Below, piece after piece: positions 1 through 8,240 of a DNA stretch of 64,000 bases (positions are counted from its first letter, which is position 1; each line of letters opens with the position of its first letter). The notes beneath the pieces are model-generated. The model did not search any database, was not told the DNA's origin, and was given only the letters and a program-made list of their open reading frames with translations. This DNA is from Aciduliprofundum sp. MAR08-339 (GTDB lineage Archaea; Thermoplasmatota; Thermoplasmata; Thermoplasmatales; Aciduliprofundaceae). The position numbers were made by a program, and so were the translations under genes. The DNA lies in NCBI RefSeq assembly GCF_000327505.1, contig NC_019942.1, positions 496,001 through 560,000 of the forward strand. Direction: 5' to 3'.

Positions 1-417
1 TATGTTGCCATAAAATACGGGTATCCTGCAGCGTTCAAAGCCTGGAAAATGGGCCTTCTCATAGCCTTTTTCAGCAGTTTCATTGGATTTCTGTTCGCTG
101 CTCCAGGAGCAGTTTACATATACGGATTTCCATCTGTAAAGGAGAATGGAAAAATTTCCGCTGCAGGTCCAACAACAAATCTAATTGCAGGTTTCTCCCT
201 ACTTGCTGGGGCTTTATTAATTCAAAATTCCCTCATAGTGCAGATCCTACTTCAAATAGCGTACCTGAATTTCTTCCTCGCATTCTTCAATCTTCTACCC
301 ATAGGACCCATGGATGGGCTAAAAATATTGAGATGGAATCTCCCTATCTATGCTTTTCTCTTCGTGCTTTCCATTGCAGGAATTGGATTCTTTTATCTTC
401 CATTCTTCATCCACTGA
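1..417 (+). CDS. Site-2 protease (M50) family membrane protein, C-terminal part
   Basis: The gene is cut by the window edge; frame 1 is open from base 1 to the stop at 415-417. The visible 138 residues are strongly hydrophobic, with about four membrane segments. Two features point to the site-2 protease family (intramembrane zinc metalloproteases): an AAGPTTN segment and, later, NLLPIGPMDG, the family's conserved loop whose Asp helps bind zinc. The HExxH motif would lie upstream, outside the window, so catalytic competence cannot be judged. It converges with gcvT 27 nt away. The substrate is unknown. Confidence 0.8.
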   Translation, partial: YVAIKYGYPAAFKAWKMGLLIAFFSSFIGFLFAAPGAVYIYGFPSVKENGKISAAGPTTNLIAGFSLLAGALLIQNSLIVQILLQIAYLNFFLAFFNLLPIGPMDGLKILRWNLPIYAFLFVLSIAGIGFFYLPFFIH

Positions 418-444
418 GGGAGACCCCATGATTTCCTCTGGAGA

Positions 445-1560
445 TTATTTTACCAATTTTGGTTTTCTTATTTCAGCAGGCACCATTCTTCCGCGTATGT
501 TCACCTGTACCTCTGTACCAACCTTTATGTAGGGTCTCTTCACATAGCCAAGACCGATACCAACATTCAGGATCGGTGACATTGTTCCACTTGTGAGGTA
601 TCCTATCTTCTCACCATCCTTGTAGATCTCGTATCCATGCCTGGGGATTCCCCTTCCCCTTAGCAATATACCCCGGAATAGATCGTATTTCTTCTCCGCC
701 TTCATCTTGGCCAGTCTCTCCTTACCTATGAACTCGTGATCCCAATCTATGATCCAAGAGATGCCTGCTTCTAAGGGAGTTCTGGGCTCATGAAGTGGAT
801 GGAAATCCTGACCGCTCAGCAGGAAACCTTTCTCCATACGAAGTGTGTCCCTTGCCCCAAGCCCGCAGGGCTTAATACCATACCCCTCGCCTGCACCAAG
901 TATCTTGTACCATACTTCCTCAGCATTCTCGTTTGGTAAAACAATTTCGAAACCATCTTCGCCCGTATAGCCTGTTCTTGAGATGAAAACCCTTTTTCCC
1001 GCTAACTCGTTCTCTTTAATATCCACACCTTTCAAATCTATGTAGGCCGCCTCAAAAAATCCTATGCTGCCAAGGTCATAATCTGTTAATTTCTGTAGAG
1101 TATTCTGGGCGTTTCTACCTTGGACGGCAATACATGAAAGTTTCTGGGTTAGATTTTTTATCTCGACATCATATCCTCCAGCCATGGAGTATATGAAATG
1201 ATATATCTGCTCTGCTGTGGCTGCATTTGGCACGAGAAGGTAACTATCATCGCCGAGTTTTGTAACTATGGTATCATCTATCAGCACACCCCTATGATTC
1301 ATAAAGGCCGTGTACGAAGCTTTCATAACTTTAACCTTTGAGAAATCTGTTGGAAGTACGTAACTTAGAAACTCTGTGGCATCTGGACCTTCAACAAGTA
1401 TATCTCCCATATGTGATACGTCAAACATCCCAACACTTTCTCGCACGGCTTTATGCTCATCTATAATGCTTGTGTACCACAGGGGCATGTGATATCCCCC
1501 AAACTCGGTCATTTTCGCGCCCATCTTTACATGCACATCATGCAATGCTGTGTATTTCAT
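445..1560 (-). CDS. gcvT: Aminomethyltransferase, glycine cleavage system T protein
   Basis: The 371-residue product transfers the aminomethyl carbon from the lipoyl H-protein to tetrahydrofolate, releasing ammonia, in glycine breakdown. Typical T-protein features are the start MKYTALHDVHVKMGAKM, FGGYHMPLWY, MFDVSHMGD, SRTGYTGEDGFEI, GLGARDTLRMEKG and GYLTSGTMSP near the end. The frame stays open upstream to 1668, but the family N-terminus begins here. GGTGAT lies 4 nt before this ATG; the ATG at 1563 sits only 1 nt from it. H, P and L proteins are not in the window. pdxT lies 70 nt upstream on the same strand; P-protein uses PLP, but that link is only suggestive. Confidence 0.93.
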   Translation of the reverse strand: MKYTALHDVHVKMGAKMTEFGGYHMPLWYTSIIDEHKAVRESVGMFDVSHMGDILVEGPDATEFLSYVLPTDFSKVKVMKASYTAFMNHRGVLIDDTIVTKLGDDSYLLVPNAATAEQIYHFIYSMAGGYDVEIKNLTQKLSCIAVQGRNAQNTLQKLTDYDLGSIGFFEAAYIDLKGVDIKENELAGKRVFISRTGYTGEDGFEIVLPNENAEEVWYKILGAGEGYGIKPCGLGARDTLRMEKGFLLSGQDFHPLHEPRTPLEAGISWIIDWDHEFIGKERLAKMKAEKKYDLFRGILLRGRGIPRHGYEIYKDGEKIGYLTSGTMSPILNVGIGLGYVKRPYIKVGTEVQVNIRGRMVPAEIRKPKLVK

Positions 1561-1630
1561 CATGATCACCAGGGGGATAAAGGTATGAAAAGAGTTAAAA
1601 CTTACCCTCCAGTGGAAATAATGGGGGGAC

Positions 1631-2209
1631 TCAGAGTTCAAAGAACAGTTTGTAAATACGATAATCATCCGTGAGTTCAGGATGGAAAATCAAAGAAATG
1701 AAGCGATTCTGCCTGGCCATTGCTATTTTATCCCCTATCTTTGCGAGTATCTCACAATCTCCCCAGCAACGCTCGATGATCGGGGCACGAATGAACACCG
1801 CATGATAGGAGCCCAGACCCTCAATTTCCAGATCAGTTTCAAAACTCTCCCTCTGCCTACCGAAGAAATTTCTTCTAACTGCAATATCCATAAGGGCAAG
1901 GGTTTTAACACGGGAATCATCAATAACCTCCCTGGCCATAAGAATGGATCCGGCGCAGGTACCTATAACTGCCAGGTTCTCTTTTTCCGTCTTCTTCTTT
2001 ATCTCGTCGTATATACCACTTTGGATCATAAGCCTTGAAATGGTGGTGCTTTCCCCTCCAGGTATGATGAGATAATCCAACCCCGATATCTGCTCCCTTT
2101 TTCTCACATATTCCACACTACCCCTCATATTCAGATAATCAAGTGCTCTCCTAACACTCTCAACATGCTCGCTGAAATCTCCCTGAATTGCAAGCACACC
2201 TACGCGCAT
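1631..2209 (-). CDS. pdxT: Pyridoxal 5'-phosphate synthase glutaminase subunit PdxT
   Basis: A class I glutamine amidotransferase of 192 residues that hydrolyses glutamine and channels ammonia to PdxS for PLP synthesis. It begins MRVGVLAIQGDFSEHV, as PdxT proteins do, then shows GGESTTIS, the nucleophile Cys in GTCAGSILMA, and the His/Glu pair in IFHPELTDD near the C-terminus. The start is supported by a TATA-like TTTTTTATAC about 26 nt upstream, giving a leaderless transcript. The partner pdxS is not in this window, which is unusual because the two are often adjacent. Confidence 0.93.
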   Translation of the reverse strand: MRVGVLAIQGDFSEHVESVRRALDYLNMRGSVEYVRKREQISGLDYLIIPGGESTTISRLMIQSGIYDEIKKKTEKENLAVIGTCAGSILMAREVIDDSRVKTLALMDIAVRRNFFGRQRESFETDLEIEGLGSYHAVFIRAPIIERCWGDCEILAKIGDKIAMARQNRFISLIFHPELTDDYRIYKLFFEL

Positions 2210-2316
2210 AGTGAAGCATGGGAATGGTGTATAAAAAATTTGCAATGGGCACTCTGAAATTCAGAATATCTGCACCCATTATATTTGGCGAGGTATATGG
2301 GTAACTGGTGATCGGT

Positions 2317-2907
2317 ATGGAAGAAATGGTTGAAGCCCTTGAAAGGATAGAGAAGAAATTGATAGCGAGTTCCGATGTTTACGGAGCGTTGAATTACGCA
2401 TCCTGGACAATAATCCTCGGAGTATATCTTGCTTTGTGTACCATAATATATTCCTGTTGCCAAACAACAGGGCATTTTTGGTACATTACAGGCGTATTCT
2501 GGGCGCTGGCGTTTGTGTTCATATTTTACATAAACGCACTTGTGTGGAAGAAGGTGAGACATCTGAGGGAGTATCATAGAAAAGGGATATGGAGCATTAT
2601 GATCCTGGGATGGATTATTGGTGGAATAATATGGACCATTTTACCTGTTCTCTGGAATCCTCAGTCCTCCATACTCGGATTTCTGATATTCATAATTTGT
2701 GGAAATATGGGCATATCAATAGCAATAAGGGATTATCGTCCATTAATGCCCGTGATCACATCCGCTCTGGCCACACTCATGGTAATATGGGGAAACACGG
2801 GTCAGGGATACATGGGCTGGTCTCTCGGAACTGAATTCGTTCTGGTTGGATATGCTCTCTCCACCTTGCTTTATCTCTGGAGCGCTTTCACTCTTGTGGG
2901 TGAATAG
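2317..2907 (+). CDS. Polytopic membrane protein of unknown function
   Basis: A 196-residue protein with a charged N-terminal helix (MEEMVEALERIEKKL) followed by about six hydrophobic segments rich in Trp, Gly and Ile. No family motif is recognised. ATG 2317 is preceded by GGTGATC; a GTG at 2308 is an alternative. The stop overlaps the region of the next gene's start, so it is probably co-transcribed with the winged-helix regulator. In archaea such membrane protein/winged-helix pairs are common and may form a membrane-linked switch, but that is inference. Confidence 0.75.
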   Translation: MEEMVEALERIEKKLIASSDVYGALNYASWTIILGVYLALCTIIYSCCQTTGHFWYITGVFWALAFVFIFYINALVWKKVRHLREYHRKGIWSIMILGWIIGGIIWTILPVLWNPQSSILGFLIFIICGNMGISIAIRDYRPLMPVITSALATLMVIWGNTGQGYMGWSLGTEFVLVGYALSTLLYLWSAFTLVGE

Positions 2908-2909
2908 TG

Positions 2910-3209
2910 ATGCTGAGGGATGTTGCAAGGAAATCGGTGGTGGGAAACCCCATAAGATTATCAATCCTCATTTATCTTTTGCCCCGCAGGAGAGCACTTT
3001 TTAAAGAACTCCTGAACGCTATTGAGATAACTCCCGGGAATCTGGACTCACATCTCAAAACACTTGAGAAGAACGGATTGGTCAGAATCGGGAAGGTTCT
3101 TTTGGACAGACCCAGAACGGCAGTGTGGATAACAGATAGGGGTGTGAAAGAAACGAGGGAATATATAAAATTGCTTAGAGAGCATATGGAGGGAAATGTT
3201 AAATATTAA
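2910..3209 (+). CDS. Winged-helix transcriptional regulator
   Basis: A 99-residue winged-helix protein of the archaeal type resembling HTH_34/ArsR. IRLSILIYLLPRRRALFKELL supplies the first helices, ITPGNLDSHLKTLEKNGLV the recognition helix region, and RPRTAVWITDRGVKETREY the wing and last helix. The start ATG lies 3 nt after the stop of the membrane-protein gene with GGTGA before it, so the two form one operon. No ligand domain is present. DNA target and signal are unknown. Confidence 0.85.
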   Translation: MLRDVARKSVVGNPIRLSILIYLLPRRRALFKELLNAIEITPGNLDSHLKTLEKNGLVRIGKVLLDRPRTAVWITDRGVKETREYIKLLREHMEGNVKY

Positions 3210-3247
3210 AAAGCCGTTAAATACCTGTGGGAAGCGAAGAGGACAAG

Positions 3248-3619
3248 ATGGTCCGCGTGCCCAAGGACATGTATATGGCCATTCATGAGATAATAAAGAA
3301 GTATCCTCACTATGGATGGAAGGGGCCATCCGAATTTGTGAGGGATGCCATAAGGAGGTACGTGAAGGAAATAAGAGAACGTGAAATTATAATGAGAAAG
3401 GCCATGGGCACAATGCCCACAAGGATTGAGTCCATTCTTTCCAATTTTATGGATGAGGATGATGCGAGGCAACTTGCAAATGAAATAGAAAAACTTGAAA
3501 CGCAGGATCCTGAGGAGTATGTGGAAAAGGTTGTTGATATTCTAAAATCGCGTCTGGGCTATACATTGGCAGAACTTCTTGCTCAAACTCTGCTGGAGGG
3601 AGGGGAGAATGAGGATTAG
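3248..3619 (+). CDS. Ribbon-helix-helix (CopG-like) regulatory protein
   Basis: A 123-residue protein. The first 45 residues (MVRVPKDMYMAIHEII, then a GPSEFVRDAIRRYV helix) look like a ribbon-helix-helix DNA-binding domain, the fold of CopG and NikR. The rest is acidic and helical with no known motif. ATG 3248 has AGAGG five bases upstream; the frame also opens with a GTG at 3227. The 3' end overlaps the KaiC gene by 11 nt, so the two are translationally coupled and likely work together. Confidence 0.82.
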   Translation: MVRVPKDMYMAIHEIIKKYPHYGWKGPSEFVRDAIRRYVKEIREREIIMRKAMGTMPTRIESILSNFMDEDDARQLANEIEKLETQDPEEYVEKVVDILKSRLGYTLAELLAQTLLEGGENED

Positions 3620-5006
3620 CACTGGTATTGAAGATCTCGATAATCTCATGGGTGGGGGCTTTATTGAAGGAAGTTTCAATTTAGTTGTAGGCTCTCAGGG
3701 TGCAGGAAAAACGCTCTTTGCTGTGAACTACCTCCTGCATCATGCATTGGAGGGGGATGTGCTCTACGTATCCTTGGAAGAATCTTGGAAGAATATTGTT
3801 AGTAACATGCCAAGGGGTATGAGACATAGGTACGCAAACGTGAGGGAAAATGTGCACTATCTCGATTTTAGTGCCGTAAGACCCGTGCTTGGTAAAAAGG
3901 CACTTGATGTGAAACTTCTTGGGGAGGTCATAACCACAAGTATGAACGTTCATAATGCAAAAATTGTGGCTTTAGACGGGATATCGCCCCTGCTTCCATA
4001 CTACAGAGGTGTGCAGGAACTCCGTGCTGCCATTTTTGAGTTATCCCAGAGAATAAGAAGGATCGGGGGCACCATGCTTTTTACCGCAGAGAGGAACATG
4101 GCCAATACAGGCAGTGTGGAGGAGTATGTGGCAGATAGTGTTATCCTGCTTCGTTACGACGGAACAAAAAGAAGAATTCAGATAATGAAGGTTCGCGGTA
4201 GCGATTTTGTGCGTGGGCTTCACGGATTTGAAATCACGGAGAGGGGGCTGAAGGTGTATCCGAATTTTTTGCCCAAGGAGCGGCAAACAAAGTTTCGGAA
4301 GGTAACCTTTGGAATAAAGGGTATGGAGAGAATTCTTGGAGAGATTTATTCAGGAAGTGTAATTCTCGTAACAGGTCCTCCAGGAACTGGAAAAACGCTT
4401 ATGGCGTATCAGTTTCTAAACGAATCGGCCAGGGAGAATGGGAAATGCGTGTTTGTATCTTTTAAGGACACTGAAAGCATGATTTTGAAACATGCGAGGG
4501 AATTCGGATTTGAACTCTCGGAGTGCAGCATTTTGGAGAAGAACCCTGTAAACGTGGATGCCTATGAGTTCATGTGGGAAATTTACCAGCATTCAAAATC
4601 AGCAACGAGGGTTGTGATAGATGGGATAAACAATGTTGGAGAGAGCGCGGAATCTCAAAAAATAGAGCATGAGATTGTGAAAAACTTCAAGTCTAGGGGA
4701 GTAACCACACTTGTGACCTATACAACCCCTCGCATCATATCCTCCTACAATCTCGGAACCTCAAAGATTTTGTACCTTTCAGATATAATAATTGATCTGC
4801 GCTATGCAGAGATAGGCTCTGAGCTGAGAAAATTCATGGTCGTGGTTAAGAGCATGGGAATGAATTACGAGAAGGGCATAATTGAGTACGATATCGGACC
4901 GAAGGGCATAAAGATTCTGGGGAAGGCAGAGTTGATGGAGGGCGTGATAAGCGGAATTCCGAGACATTTGGAGATGAAGAAGCGCGTTGAGAAGTTTTTC
5001 AAGTAG
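3609..5006 (+). CDS. Two-domain KaiC-like RecA-superfamily ATPase
   Basis: A 465-residue protein with two KaiC-type domains. The first has MGGGFIEGSF leading to Walker A GSQGAGKT at residues 28-35 and a Walker B-like IVALDGISP. The second has Walker A GPPGTGKT at about 256-263 and VVIDGINN as Walker B. Doubled KaiC proteins in archaea act as signalling ATPases rather than clocks; some bind regulators of motility. The start follows GGAGGGAGGGGAGA. It overlaps the ribbon-helix-helix gene, which is probably its partner. The second domain looks divergent beyond Walker B. Confidence 0.88.
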   Translation: MRISTGIEDLDNLMGGGFIEGSFNLVVGSQGAGKTLFAVNYLLHHALEGDVLYVSLEESWKNIVSNMPRGMRHRYANVRENVHYLDFSAVRPVLGKKALDVKLLGEVITTSMNVHNAKIVALDGISPLLPYYRGVQELRAAIFELSQRIRRIGGTMLFTAERNMANTGSVEEYVADSVILLRYDGTKRRIQIMKVRGSDFVRGLHGFEITERGLKVYPNFLPKERQTKFRKVTFGIKGMERILGEIYSGSVILVTGPPGTGKTLMAYQFLNESARENGKCVFVSFKDTESMILKHAREFGFELSECSILEKNPVNVDAYEFMWEIYQHSKSATRVVIDGINNVGESAESQKIEHEIVKNFKSRGVTTLVTYTTPRIISSYNLGTSKILYLSDIIIDLRYAEIGSELRKFMVVVKSMGMNYEKGIIEYDIGPKGIKILGKAELMEGVISGIPRHLEMKKRVEKFFK

Positions 5007-5049
5007 GTCTATACGCTAATTTTTAATATTTATCCGCAATCCTATGCCC

Positions 5050-6336
5050 ATGCTCAGAACACACACACTAAAAGAAGCATCCCAACTTGATGGTGTTGAG
5101 GTCAAGGTCTGCGGTTGGATTCACGATATACGCGTGCTTGGACGTATAGCATTTATAATCCTCCGTGATAGAAGTGGTTTTGCTCAGCTCACACTGATCC
5201 GTGGGATTCTTGGAAAGGAAAAATTTAAGGAGTACACCAAACTCACAAGGGAAACTGTTATATGCGCCCGTGGAAAGGTGCAGCGCACCGACCAGGCAAA
5301 ACTGGGTTTTGAAATCTTGCCAGAGGAGATCGAAGTTTTGAGTGTTGCGGAAACGCCACTCCCTCTTGGTGTTGCTGATAAGGTGTCTGCAGATATGGAA
5401 ACCAGAATAGAGAACAGATTTCTGGATCTGCGTAAGCCAGAGGTTCTCTCCGTATTCAAGGTTAGAAGTGCAATTCTTCAGGGGATACGTGATACCCTCA
5501 TATCCAAGAATTTTCTGGAAGTGCATACTCCAAAAATTGTTGCCACGGCCACAGAGGGGGGCACCGAACTCTTTCCTGTGCGATATTTTGAGAAGGAAGC
5601 ATATCTAAATCAGAGTCCCCAACTTTACAAACAGATTCTGATGGCTGCAGGATTTGACCGCGTTTTTGAAATTGCTCCGGCTTTCAGGGCCGAGGAGCAC
5701 AACACAACAAGACATCTTAACGAGTTCATATCCATAGATGTGGAGATAAGCTTCGCAGACGATGAAGATGCAATGAGAGTTCTGGAGGAAAGCATTGCAA
5801 ATGGTATAAAGTACGCTGTTGAGAATGAGAGAGAGGCTCTGGAACTTCTTGGTATGAAATGGAAAGAGCCAGAGTTACCGTTCAAAAGGATAACATACGA
5901 TGAGGCTCTAAGCATAATCAACAAAAATATGGATATGGAATGGGGTGAGGACTTCTCTACGGAGGCTCTTAAGGTTCTTGGAGAGGAAATAAAGGATTTT
6001 TACTTCATAACCCAATGGCCCCTTGAGATTAAACCCTTCTATGTGATGCCCTACGATGAAAAATATTCGCTTGCCTTTGATTTAATGTACCGTGAGAAGG
6101 AGTTAAGTTCGGGGGCGCAGAGAAATCATAGATACGAGTCTCTCGTGGAAATTATGAAGGGCAAGGGTTTGAACCCAGAAAACTTTGAGTTCTATCTTCG
6201 GGCATTTCGCTATGGCATGCCTCCCCACGCTGGTTGGGGGCTTGGATTGGAGCGCTTGGTGATGATAATAACGGGAGTGAAAAACATAAGGGAATGCGTG
6301 ATATTTCCCAGAGATCGTACCAGGCTCGTGCCATAA
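5050..6336 (+). CDS. aspS: Aspartyl-tRNA synthetase
   Basis: A class II synthetase of 428 residues that charges tRNA-Asp (possibly also tRNA-Asn). An N-terminal OB fold ([18 protein letters not shown], then [10 protein letters not shown]) reads the anticodon. The catalytic core holds [10 protein letters not shown], the motif 2 segment [15 protein letters not shown] and motif 3 [13 protein letters not shown]. The compact form without the bacterial GAD insertion is the archaeal/eukaryotic type. An upstream in-frame ATG lies at 5044; 5050 fits better because archaeal homologues begin close to MxRTH and a TATA-like TTTTAATATT sits about 26 nt ahead. tRNA-Asp itself is 1.7 kb downstream. Confidence 0.95.
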   Translation: MLRTHTLKEASQLDGVEVKVCGWIHDIRVLGRIAFIILRDRSGFAQLTLIRGILGKEKFKEYTKLTRETVICARGKVQRTDQAKLGFEILPEEIEVLSVAETPLPLGVADKVSADMETRIENRFLDLRKPEVLSVFKVRSAILQGIRDTLISKNFLEVHTPKIVATATEGGTELFPVRYFEKEAYLNQSPQLYKQILMAAGFDRVFEIAPAFRAEEHNTTRHLNEFISIDVEISFADDEDAMRVLEESIANGIKYAVENEREALELLGMKWKEPELPFKRITYDEALSIINKNMDMEWGEDFSTEALKVLGEEIKDFYFITQWPLEIKPFYVMPYDEKYSLAFDLMYREKELSSGAQRNHRYESLVEIMKGKGLNPENFEFYLRAFRYGMPPHAGWGLGLERLVMIITGVKNIRECVIFPRDRTRLVP

Positions 6337-6514
6337 TTTTTCCATTTTTTTCGTCTTTTATATCTTTAACAACCAAGAAATTTTTCATCATATCTTATAA
6401 GAAGGCATAAATCTAAGCGAGAGGAGTATACGGGCAAAACACAGGAACTGGAAGAAGTTGGTTGGGCTCCTGGATAAGGAAGTAGAAAAAAATAAATAGA
6501 ATGGAGGTGATATG

Positions 6515-6763
6515 ATGCAGAAGAGAATAATAAAAATAGAAAATCCAAAATTGAAAGCAGTAATGGGCATAATATCTGCCATAGCGGTTGCATTAATAGT
6601 AGAATCGGTAGGATTTGGGCAATATATTGCCACCTACCTTACTGCTCCAGAACCTGCAAGAGAGATATGGAAAATGACTGGTATCATAGTTGGAATAATA
6701 GTTGCGTCTTGGACAGGATTGTTAGCAATTAAAGAGAATAAGGAAAATGGTGATGAAAAATGA
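6515..6763 (+). CDS. Small two-segment membrane protein
   Basis: An 82-residue protein with a basic N-terminus (MQKRIIKIENPKLK), two hydrophobic segments (about 15-40 and 52-70) and a charged tail. A clear GGAGGTGAT precedes tandem ATGs at 6512 and 6515. No family is recognised. It overlaps the next mini-gene by ATGA and lies just before a broken serine recombinase, so it is probably a remnant of the same integrated element. The 178 bases between aspS and this gene hold no supported gene, only a TATA-like TCTTATAAG near 6393. Confidence 0.6.
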   Translation: MQKRIIKIENPKLKAVMGIISAIAVALIVESVGFGQYIATYLTAPEPAREIWKMTGIIVGIIVASWTGLLAIKENKENGDEK

Positions 6764-6831
6764 ATTGGGGATGGGCAATAGTTTCGTTGGTGGCTGTAGG
6801 ATTTACGATACTTATGATTTTGCTTCCATAG
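6760..6831 (+). CDS. Single-span mini membrane protein (23 residues)
   Basis: A 23-codon frame starting MNWGWAIVSLVAVGFTILM, almost wholly one hydrophobic helix. Its ATG overlaps the stop of the preceding gene (ATGA), which argues for coupled translation rather than chance. Function is unknown; small spans like this occur in viral and plasmid operons. Confidence 0.4.
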   Translation: MNWGWAIVSLVAVGFTILMILLP

Positions 6832-6841
6832 TGGTACCTCT

Positions 6842-7093
6842 ATGAGAGCGATCATCTACGCCAGGGTGAGCACGGAGGAGCAGCAGAGGAAGGGATACAG
6901 CATAGATGCGCAGATAGAGGCATGCAGAGCGTATGCGAAGGCAAAGGGCTGGGATGTGGTTTTGGAATTCAAAGAGGCAAAGAGCGGTAAGAGTGCAGAG
7001 AACAGGGAGCAGCTCCAGCGTGCTTTAACTTTTTTAGAGGGGGGTGAGGCGGATATGTTGCCTGTCTGGACTTTCAATCCCAACATGGTCTGA
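6842..7093 (+). pseudogene. Serine recombinase, N-terminal fragment fused into the CRISPR array
   Basis: Residues 1-76 are the start of a serine recombinase catalytic domain: MRAIIYARVSTEEQQRKGYS contains the nucleophile Ser in the family motif YxRVSTxxQ, followed by SIDAQIEACRAYAKAKGW and a segment matching the ALxxLExGEADML part of the fold. Right where family members read VVWKLDR, the sequence switches at base 7071 into the first CRISPR repeat; the frame then reads TFNPNMV and stops at 7091-7093. The catalytic Arg residues, DNA-binding domain and C-terminal half are missing, so it cannot be active. It marks a recombination or deletion joint. Confidence 0.88.
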
Positions 7094-7915
7094 TTCTAAC
7101 ATCCTCAATTCGTTATGAGATAGATTTTACAGATACCACCTTTCAATCCCAACATGGTCTGATTCTAACTTCCTTATCTATTATATCCTCAACTTTAGAC
7201 AATAAATCTTTCAATCCCAACATGGTCCGATTCTAACACTGCTGATGGCGTATTTGGTTTCGCTGGTGTGAGGCTTTCAATCCCAACATGGTCTGATTCT
7301 AACAAGAGAGATTGCAAAAACAAAATAGATCACTAGCTGCCTTTCAATCCCAACATGGTCTGATTCTAACACATGAGAAAACACCCACTTTTTTTATAGG
7401 AAATCACTTTCAATCCCAACATGGTCTGATTCTAACGGCGAAAAGCTGTATAGACACTACATACAAGACGGCGAGACTTTCAATCCCAACATGGTCTGAT
7501 TCTAACATGTGAAACTTTTTATAGCGACAATGCCAGGTATGAACCTTTCAATCCCAACATGGTCTGATTCTAACTTTGATGAGGTCCGGGAGAAGGATAA
7601 AAGGTTCGGATCCCTTTCAATCCCAACATGGTCTGATTCTAACGTTGAGCCTCGCAACCTTGTCCGCCTCCTGGAGCTTCTCTTTCAATCCCAACATGGT
7701 CTGATTCTAACAACATATCCGAAGTTAGGAGGACCCCCCATGCATTGCACTTTCAATCCCAACATGGTCTGATTCTAACAATGAGCAAACCGCGGAGGTC
7801 AAGTGTGTCGGATTATGCTTTCAATCCCAACATGGTCTGATTCTAACTCGATCCAACCAAGCCATTCCGCCTGGAGATATATCTCCTTTCAATCCCAACA
7901 TGGTCTGATTCTAAC
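7071..7915 (-). CRISPR. CRISPR array, 13 repeats and 12 spacers
   Basis: Thirteen copies of a 30-nt repeat (plus strand begins CTTTCAATCC and ends GATTCTAAC) start at 7071, 7140, 7208, 7274, 7341, 7407, 7477, 7545, 7614, 7682, 7750, 7818 and 7886. Spacers are 36-40 nt, mostly 38, and all differ. The complement ends ATTGAAAG, the usual 8-nt crRNA handle of type I and III archaeal repeats, so transcription runs on the minus strand from the AT-rich leader at 7916-8040. The third repeat in plus-strand order carries one substitution (GGTCC for GGTCT), consistent with the old, trailer-side end. No cas gene lies in the window. Confidence 0.98.
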
Positions 7916-8040
7916 CAAGGAATATAATGTATGGGTTATATTTTAAATTTCCTCTGTAGAATTGGATTATATTGTCTCATATATTAAAACGCTCAGATTG
8001 GATTTTGTGACAGATTCCCGGTAAGGGGGTTCATTTATAA
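7916..8040 (-). promoter_or_regulatory. CRISPR leader
   Basis: About 125 AT-rich bases between the last plus-strand repeat and tRNA-Asp. Read on the minus strand they lead into the array and contain TATA-like stretches (TTATAAATG, TTTTAATATATG). No coding frame is convincing. The handle orientation of the repeat and the clean repeat next to it identify this as the leader where new spacers would be added. Confidence 0.75.
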
Positions 8041-8061
8041 AGATCCGTTGCAAAAGGGAAG

Positions 8062-8183
8062 CGCCCCGGCCGGGATTTGAACCCGGGTCGCGGGCTGTCT
8101 GCAAAGCCACCATTTAGGGGTAAAGCACCTTTCTAAGGGGCTTTTCGACAGGCCCGCATGATAGGCCGCTACACTACCGGGGC
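8062..8183 (-). tRNA. tRNA-Asp (GTC) with an intron
   Basis: The minus strand folds as a tRNA: acceptor GCCCCGG/CCGGGGC, discriminator G, T-arm CCCGGGTTCAAATCCCGG, anticodon stem CGGGC/GCCCG. After removing a 49-nt intron (8097-8145) the mature RNA is 73 nt with loop CUGUCGA, anticodon GUC. CCA is not encoded. A run of TATATATA at about 8208-8216 sits upstream and could also serve the divergent lysozyme gene. Confidence 0.96.
8097..8145 (-). other. tRNA-Asp intron with bulge-helix-bulge splice motif
   Basis: The 49-nt intron lies at the canonical 37/38 position. Loop bases CTGT pair with GCAG (one G-U) to give the 4-bp central helix. The 5' bulge is CGA and the 3' bulge ACA, flanked by AAAGCC/GGCTTT inside the intron and the anticodon stem outside. 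This is the classic substrate of the archaeal splicing endonuclease. Confidence 0.88.
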
Positions 8184-8240
8184 AGTAAGGGGCAAAATGA
8201 AAAAGAATATATATACTTTTTCAATACATGCGGGATAGAG

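Noticed and set aside
1561-1668. Extension of gcvT upstream to 1668
   Set aside because: The extra residues match no T protein and overlap pdxT; GGTGAT marks the later start.
6391-6500. Possible short gene before the two-span membrane protein (frame ending near 6467)
   Set aside because: It lacks a start codon and matches nothing I know.
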